A DNA stretch of 64,000 bases from Sphingosinicella terrae (lineage in GTDB: Bacteria > Pseudomonadota > Alphaproteobacteria > Sphingomonadales > Sphingomonadaceae), in the NCBI RefSeq assembly GCF_003347635.1, contig NZ_QDFY01000001.1, forward strand, positions 558,001-622,000, given 5' to 3'. The notes under the pieces are model-generated. The model did no database searches. It saw only the letters and a list, made by a program, of their open reading frames with translations, and had not been told where the DNA came from. Below are positions 36,331-45,417 of this stretch, one piece after another. Both the position numbers and the translations under genes were made by a program. Numbering within the stretch: the first letter of the stretch is position 1; every line of letters starts with the position of its first letter.

Positions 36331-38397
36331 ATGCGCCACATCCTGATCGTCCTCGCCGCCTCCACGGCCCTCGCCGGCTGCAACACCACGCCCTCCGACC
36401 AGCCCGAAACCGTCTCCGCGGCCGCCGCCGGACCGGCCGCCCCCGCGGGCACGGGCGCCCCGCAGATCGGCAGTTTCGGCTTCGATCTCGCCGGCATGGA
36501 CCGCAGCGTCGATCCCGGAGACAATTTCTACGCCTTCGCCAACGGTGATTGGGAGCGCGCGACCGAGATACCGGCCGACCGTAGCAATTACGGCATGTTC
36601 ACCCTGCTCGACGATCTGTCGAAGACGCGGACCCGCGCGATCCTCGAGGAAGCGGCGCGCACGCCCGGGTCACGAATCGGCGACTTCTATGCGAGCTTCA
36701 TGGACGAAGCAGCGATCCAGCGCGCCGGCATCGCTCCGATCCAGCCGTTGATCGCCGAGATCAAGGCGGTGCGCGACCGCAGCCAGTGGGCGACCCAGCT
36801 CGGCAACCTGTTCCGCCGTGGCGTCACCGGGCCCTTCGGCGGCTACATCTCGAGTGACGACCGCATTCCGACCGAGATGATCCAGCGGCTGAGCCAGTCC
36901 GGCCTCGGCCTGCCGGATCGCGATTATTATCTGCGCGACGATGCGACCTTCACCGAGAAGCGCAACGCCTATCAGGCCTATCTCGCCCAGCTGCTGACGC
37001 TGGCCGGCGAGGGCGACGCCGCCGCCCGGGCCGCTGCGGTCCTGCGCTTCGAACGCGGCCTCGCCGAGGTCCACTGGACGCGCGTCGAGAGTCGCGACGA
37101 TGAGCGCACCTACAACAAATGGGCTCGCACCGAATTCAACGCCAACGCGCCCGGCTTCGACTGGCCGCGATTCCTCGACGCGATCGGCGTCGGTGACCAG
37201 CCCAACCTGCTGGTGTCGCAGCCGAGCGCCTTCGCCGGCAGCGCCCGCCTGATCGCGCAGACGCCGCAGGGGGTGCTCAACGACTATCTGCTGCTGCGGC
37301 TGGTCGACGATGCGGCACCCTATCTTTCGGACGAGTTCGTCAACACGCATTTCGCCTTCCACGGCACCGTGCTCAACGGCACGCCGCAGATCGAGGACCG
37401 GTGGAAGCGCGGCGTCACCCTGGTGACGTCGATGGTGTCGGACGACGTCAGCCGCATCTATGTCGAGCGTCATTTCCCGCCCGAAGCCAAGGCGGCGGCC
37501 GACGAGCTGGTGCGCAATGTCATCGCGGCGATGGACCGCCGGCTCGCCGGCCTCAGCTGGATGGCCCCGGAGACGCGCGAGCGGGCACGAGCCAAGCTCG
37601 CCGCCTTCACGCCCAAGATCGGCTATCCCGAGAGCTGGCGCGATTATTCCAGCGTCCAGGTCAGCCGCGAAAACCTCCTCCAGAACGTCCTCAACGCGAC
37701 CGAGTTCGAATATCGGCGCAACCTCGCCAAGCTCGGCCGCCCGGTCGATCGCAGCGAGTGGTTCATGACCCCGATGACGGTCAACGCTTATGCCAATCCG
37801 ACCTGGAACGAGATCGTCTTCCCGGCGGCAATTCTGCAGCCGCCCTTCTTCGATCCCAACGCCGATCCGGCGATTAATTATGGGGGGATCGGCGCCGTCA
37901 TCGGTCACGAGATCAGCCATCATTTCGACGATCAGGGCAGCCGCTACGACCAGACCGGCGCTCTGCGCGAATGGTGGACCCCTCAGGATCGCGAGCGCTT
38001 CAACGCGCTGACCGGCCAGGTTGTCACCCAGTATGACGCCTATGAGCCGCTGCCCGGCCATCGCATCCAGGGCCGGCTGACGCTGGGCGAGAATATCGCC
38101 GATCTCGCCGGGCTCACCGTCGCCTACGACGCCTATCGGATGGCGCTGGGCGGGCGCGAGGCGAGGGAGATCGACGGCTTCACCGGCGATCAGCGTTTCT
38201 ATCTGGGCTGGGCGCAGGTGTGGCGCCGCAAGTATCGGGAGGAGAATTTGCTGCAGCGGCTGCTGACCGACCCGCATTCGCCTTCCGAGCAGCGGGCTGC
38301 GGTCGTCCGCAATCTCGACCCCTGGTATGCGGCCTTCCGGATCAATCCGGACGACACGCTCTATCTGGCGCCCGGGCAGCGGGTCAGCATCTGGTAG
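36331..38397 (+). CDS. M13-family zinc metallopeptidase lipoprotein
   Basis: A 688-residue neprilysin-like peptidase. The N-terminus has a lipoprotein signal (ALAGC, Cys17) and a Pro/Ala linker; the M13 N-terminal domain begins GFDLAGMDRSVDPGDNFYAF. The zinc site is IGHEISHHFDDQG (His526, Glu527, His530) with the third ligand and helper Asp in ENIADLAGL, and the substrate strand NAYANPTWNEIVFPA is present. These enzymes cut short peptides in the periplasm. ATG 36331 gives the lipoprotein signal; an upstream ATG at 36265 overlapping the DUF2062 gene would disrupt it. The kinase gene begins two bases after the stop. Confidence 0.92.
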   Translation: MRHILIVLAASTALAGCNTTPSDQPETVSAAAAGPAAPAGTGAPQIGSFGFDLAGMDRSVDPGDNFYAFANGDWERATEIPADRSNYGMFTLLDDLSKTRTRAILEEAARTPGSRIGDFYASFMDEAAIQRAGIAPIQPLIAEIKAVRDRSQWATQLGNLFRRGVTGPFGGYISSDDRIPTEMIQRLSQSGLGLPDRDYYLRDDATFTEKRNAYQAYLAQLLTLAGEGDAAARAAAVLRFERGLAEVHWTRVESRDDERTYNKWARTEFNANAPGFDWPRFLDAIGVGDQPNLLVSQPSAFAGSARLIAQTPQGVLNDYLLLRLVDDAAPYLSDEFVNTHFAFHGTVLNGTPQIEDRWKRGVTLVTSMVSDDVSRIYVERHFPPEAKAAADELVRNVIAAMDRRLAGLSWMAPETRERARAKLAAFTPKIGYPESWRDYSSVQVSRENLLQNVLNATEFEYRRNLAKLGRPVDRSEWFMTPMTVNAYANPTWNEIVFPAAILQPPFFDPNADPAINYGGIGAVIGHEISHHFDDQGSRYDQTGALREWWTPQDRERFNALTGQVVTQYDAYEPLPGHRIQGRLTLGENIADLAGLTVAYDAYRMALGGREAREIDGFTGDQRFYLGWAQVWRRKYREENLLQRLLTDPHSPSEQRAAVVRNLDPWYAAFRINPDDTLYLAPGQRVSIW

Positions 38398-38399
38398 AC

Positions 38400-40820
38400 G
38401 TGGCAAGCGCGGCAGGCCTGATCCATCCTCCGACCGCCGCGCCGCGCCGGCGCGCGGGCGCTGGCCTCGTCCTGATCGCAGCGGCATTGGCCTCGGCCGC
38501 CTTGCTCCTGTGGGCGCTCGGCGATCCCGTCTTCGCCGGCGCCTTCGGAGCGGGGCTGCTGGGCACCGCCGGCCTTCTCCATTTCGCTCGCCGGCCGGAA
38601 GCGGCGGGTCCGGCTACGGAAGCCGAGGCGATCGAACGGATCGACCGGGTCGCCCTGCGGGCGGCACTGGACATGGCCGGCAGCGACGCGGCGATGGCGA
38701 TGACGACCCTCGACGGCAGCCTCGTCTGCGCCAATGCCGCCTGGGGACAATGGTTCGGCGGCGGCGCCTCGCCGCTCGAAGTCTGCGAGGTCGATGCGAC
38801 CCGCGCCCGCCTTCACGAGGCGTTGCGCGCCGCCCGCCGGGACGGCGCCGCGGCGATCGCGCGATTCGATGCAGGCGGTCGAGCCATTCGCGGCGAGGTC
38901 CGCGCTGCCGGCGAGGATCTGTTGTGGCGCTTCACCGGCGTCGAAGGCCCGGCCTTGGCGAGCGAGGCGAAGCGGCTGCTGGCCGGAGAGGCGGGTCGCC
39001 GGATCGGTGATGCCGGTCTGATGCTGGTGCTCGCCGACGGCGACGGTCATATCCACGCCGCCAACGGTGCCTTCGCCGCCCGCGCCAGCGGCGAGGAAGG
39101 AGCAGCGGTCCAGGGCAAAGACCTGGTCGACTATCTCACCGCCTCCGAGGGCGGTCAGTTCCATCTCGCGGCCGAGGGCAAGGGCGGTCCGCCCTTGCGC
39201 ATCATCCAGGTGCCGACCGCCGACTCGCCGGACTCCCTCTCCTTCTTCCTGCTGCTCGACGACATTCCGGGGGCGCGGCTGAGCGAGGACGAGAACGGCC
39301 ACATCCACGCCTTGCTCGACAGCCTTCCGCTCGGTCTCGCGCTCGCCGATACCGACGGGCGCTTCACTTTCCTCAATCAGGCCTTCCGCAAGGCGGCGGG
39401 CCTGTCCGCCAACGAGCGGCCGGCGTGGCCGGGCGACCTGGTCGTTGACGAGGACAAGGCGGCGGTCTCGGATGCCGTGCGGCGGTTCGGCCGCGGACGC
39501 CCGCTCTCCGGCGACCTCGCCGTTCGCCTGCGCTCCAATGCGGAGGAGCCGGTGGCGATGACCGTCGCCGGCGCGCGCGGGCTCGGCAGCGCCGCCGTTC
39601 TCCTCTCGCTCAAGGACAATAGCGAGGAGGCGCGACTCAAGCGCGAGATCGCCCAGGCCACCAAGATGCAGGCGGTCGGCCAGCTTGCCGGCGGCGTCGC
39701 CCATGATTTCAACAACATCCTCACCGCGATCCTCGGCACCTGCGATCTCATGCTGATGCGCCACACGCCCGGCGACAGCGACTATGACGACATCCAGCAG
39801 ATCCGCTCGAACTCGAACCGGGCTGCCAACCTGACCCGGCAGCTGCTCGCCTTCTCGCGCCAGCAGACCCTACGGCCGCAGGTGCTCCAGTTGCCCGACG
39901 TCGTCGCCGAAGTGTCGCATCTTCTCACCCGCCTGCTCGGCGAGCGGATCACGCTGCAGGTGAAGCATGGCCGTGGCCTCGGCCCTGTCCGGGCCGATCC
40001 CGGCCAGCTCGAGCAGGTGATCGTCAACCTTGCCGTCAATGCCCGCGATGCGATGGTTGCCAAGGACTCGGAGGGCGGCGGCACGCTGACGTTGCAGACC
40101 TACAGCGTCACTGCCGAGGACGTCCGCCGGATGGGCACCGACATCCTGCCGATCGCCGACTACACCGCCCTCAAGGTCAGCGACACCGGCACGGGTATCC
40201 CGCCGCACATCATCGGCAAGATCTTCGAGCCCTTCTTCACCACCAAGGAGGTGGGGAAGGGGACCGGACTCGGCCTCTCCACCGTCTACGGCATCGTCAA
40301 GCAGTCCGGCGGCTTCATCTTCGCCGAGTCGCAGCCCAACAAGGGCACCAGCTTCACCATCTACCTGCCGGTCCACCGGGCCCAGCCGGGCGAGGCGCCG
40401 ACCGCCGCCAAGGCAAGGGAAAAGCCGGGCGAGTTGTGGGGCAGCGGCACCGTCCTGCTCGTCGAGGACGAGGCGATGGTCCGTACCGTCGCCGAGCGCG
40501 CCTTGGTCCGCCACGGCTATACCGTGCTCGTCGCCGAGAATGGCGAGGCCGCGCTCGAGATATTGGAGCGCGAGGGCAAGGTCGACCTGATGATTTCCGA
40601 CGTGGTGATGCCGACCATGGACGGGCCGACCACCGTCCGCGCCGCGCGCAAGCTCCATCCCGAGCTGCCCATCCTGTTCATCTCCGGATATGCGGAGGAG
40701 CAGCTCAGGAAATCGATCGACATTCCAAACGTCTCCTTCCTCGCCAAGCCCTTCTCGGTCCAGAAGCTGGCCGAGACGGTGCGCGACGTGCTGGCTGCCG
40801 AAGGCGCAGCGGCAAAATAG
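38400..40820 (+). CDS. cckA: CckA-like hybrid sensor histidine kinase
   Basis: An 806-residue kinase starting at GTG 38400. It has two transmembrane helices (about 18-35 and 41-58), two to three PAS-like domains (about 75-390, for example DMAGSDAAMAMTTLDG and LPLGLALADTDGRFTFLNQA), a HisKA domain with GQLAGGVAHDFNNILTAILG (phospho-His435), a HATPase domain and a C-terminal receiver (phospho-Asp734 in LMISDVVMPTMDGP). HDFNN H-box, domain order and the recA-smpB neighbourhood match CckA, which drives CtrA phosphorylation through ChpT in alphaproteobacterial cell-cycle control. chpT and ctrA are not in the window. Alternatively a CckA-related hybrid kinase; its extra PAS content is longer than in Caulobacter. 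Confidence 0.88.
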   Translation: MASAAGLIHPPTAAPRRRAGAGLVLIAAALASAALLLWALGDPVFAGAFGAGLLGTAGLLHFARRPEAAGPATEAEAIERIDRVALRAALDMAGSDAAMAMTTLDGSLVCANAAWGQWFGGGASPLEVCEVDATRARLHEALRAARRDGAAAIARFDAGGRAIRGEVRAAGEDLLWRFTGVEGPALASEAKRLLAGEAGRRIGDAGLMLVLADGDGHIHAANGAFAARASGEEGAAVQGKDLVDYLTASEGGQFHLAAEGKGGPPLRIIQVPTADSPDSLSFFLLLDDIPGARLSEDENGHIHALLDSLPLGLALADTDGRFTFLNQAFRKAAGLSANERPAWPGDLVVDEDKAAVSDAVRRFGRGRPLSGDLAVRLRSNAEEPVAMTVAGARGLGSAAVLLSLKDNSEEARLKREIAQATKMQAVGQLAGGVAHDFNNILTAILGTCDLMLMRHTPGDSDYDDIQQIRSNSNRAANLTRQLLAFSRQQTLRPQVLQLPDVVAEVSHLLTRLLGERITLQVKHGRGLGPVRADPGQLEQVIVNLAVNARDAMVAKDSEGGGTLTLQTYSVTAEDVRRMGTDILPIADYTALKVSDTGTGIPPHIIGKIFEPFFTTKEVGKGTGLGLSTVYGIVKQSGGFIFAESQPNKGTSFTIYLPVHRAQPGEAPTAAKAREKPGELWGSGTVLLVEDEAMVRTVAERALVRHGYTVLVAENGEAALEILEREGKVDLMISDVVMPTMDGPTTVRAARKLHPELPILFISGYAEEQLRKSIDIPNVSFLAKPFSVQKLAETVRDVLAAEGAAAK

Positions 40821-40856
40821 TCTTTTCTCTTGCGGAACAGACGCTAAGGCGGAGGC

Positions 40857-41213
40857 ATGCCGGGGAAGTCGATCCTGATCGTCGAGGACGAGCCGCTCAT
40901 CGCGATGATGCTCGAGGATTTCCTCGATTCGCTGGGCCACGAGGTGGTCGGTACCTGCGAGAGCCTCGAAGAGGCCATTGCGCGGGTGGAGCAGGGCGGC
41001 TTCGACGTCGCCATCATCGACGTGCAGTTGAAGGACGGCAAGCAGGTCTGGCCGGTGGCCGACCGGCTGGTCGAGGCGGGCAAGCCCTTTGTCCTTGCTA
41101 CCGGCGGTCATGTCGAGCCGCCGCCGGCGCAGCATTCCGGCGCGCCGGTCCTGTCCAAACCCTACACGATCGACGCGATCGAGCCGGCGCTGGAGCGGGC
41201 GCTGGCTGGCTGA
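40857..41213 (+). CDS. Single-domain response regulator receiver
   Basis: A 118-residue receiver with no output domain. The acidic pocket (Glu10, Asp11), phospho-Asp55 (AIIDVQLKDGK), Thr82 and Lys101 (LSKPYT) are all present, so phosphorylation is expected. Such stand-alone receivers act by binding partner proteins, as with CheY or DivK, but this protein does not look like DivK in its C-terminal half. It follows the CckA-like kinase by 36 bases and may serve as a branch or phosphate sink for it; that pairing is inference. The hydrolase gene begins one base after its stop. Confidence 0.88.
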   Translation: MPGKSILIVEDEPLIAMMLEDFLDSLGHEVVGTCESLEEAIARVEQGGFDVAIIDVQLKDGKQVWPVADRLVEAGKPFVLATGGHVEPPPAQHSGAPVLSKPYTIDAIEPALERALAG

Positions 41214-41214
41214 G

Positions 41215-42069
41215 ATGGCGCGCGGCAGGAGACGGCCGCTGATCTTCTCGGTCCTCATCCTGCTGAGCTTGGTCGTGGCCGCCTATGCCGCGGTCGTCGC
41301 CTCGATGTGGCACCAGCAGGAACGCCTTCTGTTTCCATCCTACATGGTGGCCCCCGCCGGCCCGCTGCCGCCCGGCGCCGAAAGGCTCGGCCTCGACACC
41401 GCCGACGGCGTGCGGCTGGAAGGCCTGCACATCCCGGCGCGGGCCGGCCGGAGCAGCGACACGTTGCTGCTGGTCTTCGCCGGCAACGGATCGAACGCGC
41501 AAGGGGTCGCCGAGATCGTTCACCAGCTTCAGCCGGATCACGACGTCGCCGCCTTCTTCTATCGCGGCTATGCGCCGAGCGGGGGCATCGCGGCCGCGCA
41601 GGCACTGACCGAGGATGCGCCGCTCGTCCATGACCTGCTCGTCCGCCGCTACCGTCCCGGCCGGATCGTGGCGGTCGGAGTCAGTCTCGGCAGCGGCGTC
41701 GCCGCCGCCTTGGCCGCGCGTCGCCCGCTCGCAGGCGCGATCCTGGTGACGCCGTTCGATTCCCTCGCCGCCACCGGCGGCCAGCTCTATCCCTGGCTGC
41801 CGGTGTCGCTCCTCTTCCGGCACGACATCAACTCGGCCGAGCTGCTGCGCGGCTCGTCGGTACCCGTCGCCATCATCGCCGCCGGCGACGACCGGCTGGT
41901 CCGGCCGGAACGGACCGACGCCTTGCGCGATGCGGTCGGCCGCCTCGTCTTCGACGCGACTTTGCCGGGCGCTCGGCACAACGACATCCTCGTCCATCCG
42001 GATTTCGAGTCAGCGATGAAGGAGGCGCTGACGCATATGCGGATTCAACGCGATAACTCTTTAACCTGA
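41215..42069 (+). CDS. Alpha/beta hydrolase, membrane-anchored
   Basis: A 284-residue protein with an N-terminal transmembrane anchor (about 9-30, LIFSVLILLSLVVAAYAAVV) and an alpha/beta hydrolase domain with nucleophile elbow GVSLGSG, charge-relay Asp in AAGDDRLV and catalytic His in ARHNDIL. It resembles the FrsA/YfhR-like lysophospholipase-like hydrolases often annotated simply as alpha/beta hydrolases; substrate unknown. Its start follows the receiver gene by one base, so the genes may be cotranscribed. recA follows after a 206-base gap with its own promoter. Confidence 0.87.
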   Translation: MARGRRRPLIFSVLILLSLVVAAYAAVVASMWHQQERLLFPSYMVAPAGPLPPGAERLGLDTADGVRLEGLHIPARAGRSSDTLLLVFAGNGSNAQGVAEIVHQLQPDHDVAAFFYRGYAPSGGIAAAQALTEDAPLVHDLLVRRYRPGRIVAVGVSLGSGVAAALAARRPLAGAILVTPFDSLAATGGQLYPWLPVSLLFRHDINSAELLRGSSVPVAIIAAGDDRLVRPERTDALRDAVGRLVFDATLPGARHNDILVHPDFESAMKEALTHMRIQRDNSLT

Positions 42070-42188
42070 TTGCGTGCATGAAGTCGTGGCTGCGGGCCGG
42101 CGATGGAATCGATTATTTTATTCGGCTTGCTGCTAGCCTTGAAGTGCGCGGCGGGCACTGCCTCCGGAGCGGCATGGGCTCACCATAA

Positions 42189-42203
42189 GTTCCCCTCTTG
42201 TTC
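42189..42203 (+). promoter_or_regulatory. SOS (LexA) box upstream of recA
   Basis: GTTC-CCCTCTT-GTTC is an exact match to the alphaproteobacterial LexA box GTTC-N7-GTTC, 73 bases upstream of the recA ATG. An inverted repeat GTTCC-TGT-GGAAC overlaps its right half (42200-42212). LexA binding here would repress recA until DNA damage. Confidence 0.85.
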
Positions 42204-42226
42204 CTGTGGAACAGACTGTGTACAAG
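42198..42226 (+). promoter_or_regulatory. Candidate recA promoter overlapping the SOS box
   Basis: TTGTTC (42198-42203) could act as -35, with TACAAG (42221-42226) as a weak -10 after 17 bases. The -35 lies inside the SOS box, so LexA would block polymerase. The -10 match is modest. Confidence 0.4.
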
Positions 42227-42275
42227 GTGATCACGCGTTGAACCCATCGCGCGGACGCAATACGGGGAGCAAGCC

Positions 42276-43346
42276 ATGGTGGCGTCACTTAAAGTCGTTT
42301 CCGACAGGAATGTTCTCGATATGGATAAGCAGAAAGCTCTGGACGCGGCGCTCGCGCAGATCGACCGCGCCTTCGGCAAAGGGAGCGCGATGCGCCTCGG
42401 CTCGCGCGAGGCGATCGAGATCGAGACCATTTCCACCGGATCGCTGGGGCTCGACATCGCGCTCGGAATAGGCGGCCTGCCGCGCGGCCGAGTGGTCGAG
42501 ATCTATGGTCCCGAAAGCTCGGGCAAGACGACGCTCGCGCTCCATGCCGTCGCCGAAGCGCAGAAAAATGGCGGCGTCGCGGCCTTCGTCGATGCCGAGC
42601 ACGCGCTCGATCCGATCTACGCCCGAAAGCTGGGCGTGGACATCGACAATCTGATCGTCTCGCAGCCCGATACCGGCGAGCAGGCGCTCGAGATCACCGA
42701 TACGCTGGTCCGCTCGAACGCGGTCGACATCCTCGTCGTCGATTCGGTCGCCGCCTTGGTGCCGCGGGCGGAGATCGAGGGCGAGATGGGCGATTCCCAT
42801 GTCGGCCTGCAGGCGCGGCTGATGAGCCAGTCGCTTCGCAAGCTGACCGGATCGATCTCCAAGTCCAAGTGCCTGGTCATCTTCATCAACCAGCTGCGAA
42901 TGAAGATCGGCGTCATGTACGGCAATCCGGAGACGACCACCGGCGGCAACGCCCTCAAATTCTACGCCTCGGTCCGCCTCGACATCCGCCGCACCGGCCA
43001 GATCAAGGATCGCGACGACATCGTCGGCAACGCGACCCGGGTGAAGGTGGTCAAGAACAAGCTGGCGCCGCCGTTCAAGCAGGTCGAGTTCGACATCATG
43101 TATGGCGAAGGCGTCTCCAAGCTCGGCGAGATCCTCGATCTCGGCGTCAAGGCGGGCCTGATCGAGAAATCGGGGGCCTGGTTCAGCTACGATTCGATCC
43201 GCATCGGCCAGGGCCGCGAGAATGCGAAAACTTTCCTCAAGGAGAATCCGGAGATCGCACTCCGGGTCGAGAAGGCGATCCGCGGCAAGACCGAAGAGGT
43301 CGGCGAGGCGCTCATGGCCGGCCCGACCGAAGAGGACGACGTCTGA
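42276..43346 (+). CDS. recA: Recombinase RecA
   Basis: Forms ATP-dependent filaments on single-stranded DNA for strand exchange and promotes LexA self-cleavage. The 356-residue product is standard: Walker [10 protein letters not shown] (78-86), Walker B region [13 protein letters not shown], loop 1 [16 protein letters not shown] and loop 2 around [18 protein letters not shown], plus an acidic C-terminus (AGPTEEDDV). The ATG has GGGGAGC just upstream; an in-frame ATG at 42321 would lose the N-terminal helix. Regulated by the SOS box upstream and ended by a hairpin facing the convergent MFS gene. Confidence 0.98.
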   Translation: MVASLKVVSDRNVLDMDKQKALDAALAQIDRAFGKGSAMRLGSREAIEIETISTGSLGLDIALGIGGLPRGRVVEIYGPESSGKTTLALHAVAEAQKNGGVAAFVDAEHALDPIYARKLGVDIDNLIVSQPDTGEQALEITDTLVRSNAVDILVVDSVAALVPRAEIEGEMGDSHVGLQARLMSQSLRKLTGSISKSKCLVIFINQLRMKIGVMYGNPETTTGGNALKFYASVRLDIRRTGQIKDRDDIVGNATRVKVVKNKLAPPFKQVEFDIMYGEGVSKLGEILDLGVKAGLIEKSGAWFSYDSIRIGQGRENAKTFLKENPEIALRVEKAIRGKTEEVGEALMAGPTEEDDV

Positions 43347-43367
43347 GCCTCTCTTTCCCGAACTGAC

Positions 43368-43412
43368 GGAAGGGCCGGCCCGCTCATCGGCGGCGCCGGT
43401 CCTTTCCTTTTT
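43368..43412. terminator. Terminator between recA and MFS gene
   Basis: GGAAGGGCCGGC pairs imperfectly with GCCGGTCCTTTCC around about 16 bases, followed by CTTTTTC. The stem plus T-run fits an intrinsic recA terminator 22 bases after the stop; the gene pair is convergent. Confidence 0.6.
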
Positions 43413-43431
43413 CGGCGTGTCTCGGCTCGGC

Positions 43432-44655
43432 TCAGTCGATCCCGAACAGCCGCCCGCGCTCGGTCAGCAGGATGACGACCAGCGCACCCGCGCCGAAGCC
43501 GGCGAAGCCGGCGAGAAGCGGCATGGGCGTGCCGTCGAAGGCCTGGCCCAGCGCGGTCCCGATCGCCGCGCCGCCGATCGTCCCGATCGTGCCCTGCACC
43601 GACGAGGCGGTGCCGGCGATATGGCCGAGCGGCTGCATCGCCAGCGCTCCGAAATTGGCCGAACCGATCGCGAAGGCCGCCATCGTCAGGCCCTGAAGGA
43701 GGATGAAGCCGGCGAACGACTCGCCGAAGCTGGCGACGCCCAGGTGGAGCGCCGCGAAGGCGGTGAACAGGACCAGGCTGAGATGGGCGATCCGCCTGGT
43801 GCCGATCCGCTCGACCAGCCGGCTATTGGCATAGGAGCTGGCCGCCATCGGCACGGCGATGCCGGCGAAGGCAAGGGCGATCAATTCGGGCCGCTCGTAG
43901 ACGTCGAAGACGATCTGCTGGATCGAGACGATATAGCCGACCAGCGCCCCCATCATCAGCGTGAAGGCAAGGGTGTAGCCGAGCGACTGGCGATTGGTGA
44001 GCGTCTCGTGCGCCGCCCTCGCTATGTCTCCGGCCGACAGCGAGCGGCGATGCTCGGCGCGCAGCGTCTCGGGCAGCCGCGCCGTCGCCCAGGCCAGCAT
44101 CAGGCTGCCGAAGATGGCCAGGCCGAGGAAGATCCATCGCCAGGACGCGACCAGCAGGGTCAGCTGGCCGAAGGTCGGGGCGAGGACCGGCATGATCAGG
44201 AAGACGAGGTGGACGAGGCTGAGCAGCCGCGCCATGCTTGCCCCCTCGTAGCGGTCGCGGATGATCGAGACGACCAGCACCCGGGTCGCCGCCGCCGAGG
44301 CACCCTGGGCGAGCCGTGCCGCGATCAGCAGCGTGAAGCTGGCCGCCGCCGCGCAGGCGAGCGAGAAGCCGATATAGAGGACGAGGCTGAAGACCAGCAC
44401 CGGCTTGCGGCCGAAGCGGTCGGACAGCGGGCCGTAGATGAGCTGGGTCGTGCCGAACCCGAACATGTAGGCGGCGACGACCAGCTGGCGGTCATTCTCG
44501 GCCGCGACCGCCAGCGACTCGCCGATCGCCGGCAGCGCCGGCACCATGGCGTCGATCGCCAGCGCGTTCAGCGACATCAGCCCGGCCATCAGCACGACGA
44601 ACTCGGCGAAGCCGGGGCGCAGGGCGTCGGATGGGGCGGGGGAAGTGCGACTCAT
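43432..44655 (-). CDS. Bcr/CflA-type MFS multidrug transporter
   Basis: A 407-residue twelve-helix major facilitator. The loop 2-3 motif PLSDRFGRKPVLVFSLVLY (GxxxDRxGRRP) and the motif IDAMVPALPAIGESL in helix 1 match the DHA1 Bcr/CflA drug-export group, which pumps chloramphenicol, bicyclomycin and other compounds using protons. The actual substrate cannot be stated. The frame extends to a TTG at 44670 and ATG 44667; ATG 44655 (MSRTSPAPSDAL) is preferred because GGAT lies six bases upstream. Divergent from the GST gene, convergent with recA. Confidence 0.87.
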   Translation of the reverse strand: MSRTSPAPSDALRPGFAEFVVLMAGLMSLNALAIDAMVPALPAIGESLAVAAENDRQLVVAAYMFGFGTTQLIYGPLSDRFGRKPVLVFSLVLYIGFSLACAAAASFTLLIAARLAQGASAAATRVLVVSIIRDRYEGASMARLLSLVHLVFLIMPVLAPTFGQLTLLVASWRWIFLGLAIFGSLMLAWATARLPETLRAEHRRSLSAGDIARAAHETLTNRQSLGYTLAFTLMMGALVGYIVSIQQIVFDVYERPELIALAFAGIAVPMAASSYANSRLVERIGTRRIAHLSLVLFTAFAALHLGVASFGESFAGFILLQGLTMAAFAIGSANFGALAMQPLGHIAGTASSVQGTIGTIGGAAIGTALGQAFDGTPMPLLAGFAGFGAGALVVILLTERGRLFGID

Positions 44656-44741
44656 TGCAGGATCCATCAAGGCCGGGGAGCATATGCCGGGGCGGCCCGG
44701 CAGTTCCCTATTGGGCCCGGGCGACTTATGAAAGCGCCGGC

Positions 44742-45389
44742 ATGATCATCGTTCACCATCTCGAGAATTCCCGCTCCCAGCGGATCCTGTGGCTGCTCGA
44801 GGAGCTGGGGCTCCCCTACGAGGTGCAGCGCTATCAGCGCGACCGCCGGACGATGCTGGCGCCCCCCGAGTTGGCGAGGGTGCACCCGCTGGGCAAGGCG
44901 CCGGTCATAGAGGATACCGGCGCCGGGCCCGCGTCGGAGGGGCGGCGGGTGGTCGCCGAGACCGGCGCGATCGTCGAATATCTGGTCGAGAAGGCGGAAG
45001 GGCATTTGGGCCCACCGGCCAATCGCGAGGCCGTGCTGCGCTACCGGCATTTCCTCCATTATGCCGAGGGCTCGCTGATGCCGCCCTTGTTCGCCCTCCT
45101 CGTGGTCAGTCGCCTCGGGCTTCTCGGCAGGCCGGCGCGGGCACCTTTGTTGGCCATGTATGCGCGCCATCTCGACTGGCTCGAGCGGGAGCTGGCCGAC
45201 CGCGCCTGGTTCGCCGGCGACGAGTTCAGCGCCGCCGACATCATGATGAGTTTCCCGCTCGAAGTCTCGCGCGACCGCGCCGGGCTCGGCGCCGAGCGCC
45301 CCAATCTCATCGACTGGCTCGAACGCATCCATGCCCGCCCCGCTTATGCGGCGGCGCTTCAGAAGGGCGGCCCCTACGTCTATCGGTGA
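44742..45389 (+). CDS. Glutathione S-transferase
   Basis: A 215-residue GST: N-terminal thioredoxin domain with HHLENSRSQRILWLLEELGL (Ser in the NSRSQR active-site region), LGKAPVIED cis-Pro loop and ETGAIVEYLVEKA, then a helical C-terminal domain (about 95-215). It looks like the bacterial GSTs related to YfcG/YibF, detoxifying electrophiles. ATG 44742 begins the first beta-strand directly; upstream frame to 44631 is not coding. It is not closely similar to the GST at 26249-26863. The LysE gene converges after it. Confidence 0.9.
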   Translation: MIIVHHLENSRSQRILWLLEELGLPYEVQRYQRDRRTMLAPPELARVHPLGKAPVIEDTGAGPASEGRRVVAETGAIVEYLVEKAEGHLGPPANREAVLRYRHFLHYAEGSLMPPLFALLVVSRLGLLGRPARAPLLAMYARHLDWLERELADRAWFAGDEFSAADIMMSFPLEVSRDRAGLGAERPNLIDWLERIHARPAYAAALQKGGPYVYR

Positions 45390-45417
45390 GTCGGGCCACC
45401 CGATGCGGGGCGGATCG

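Noticed and set aside
42103-42471. Short hydrophobic ORF in the recA upstream region (MESIILFGLLLALK...)
   Set aside because: It overlaps the start of recA and runs through its SOS box and promoter; the N-terminal hydrophobicity is probably chance.
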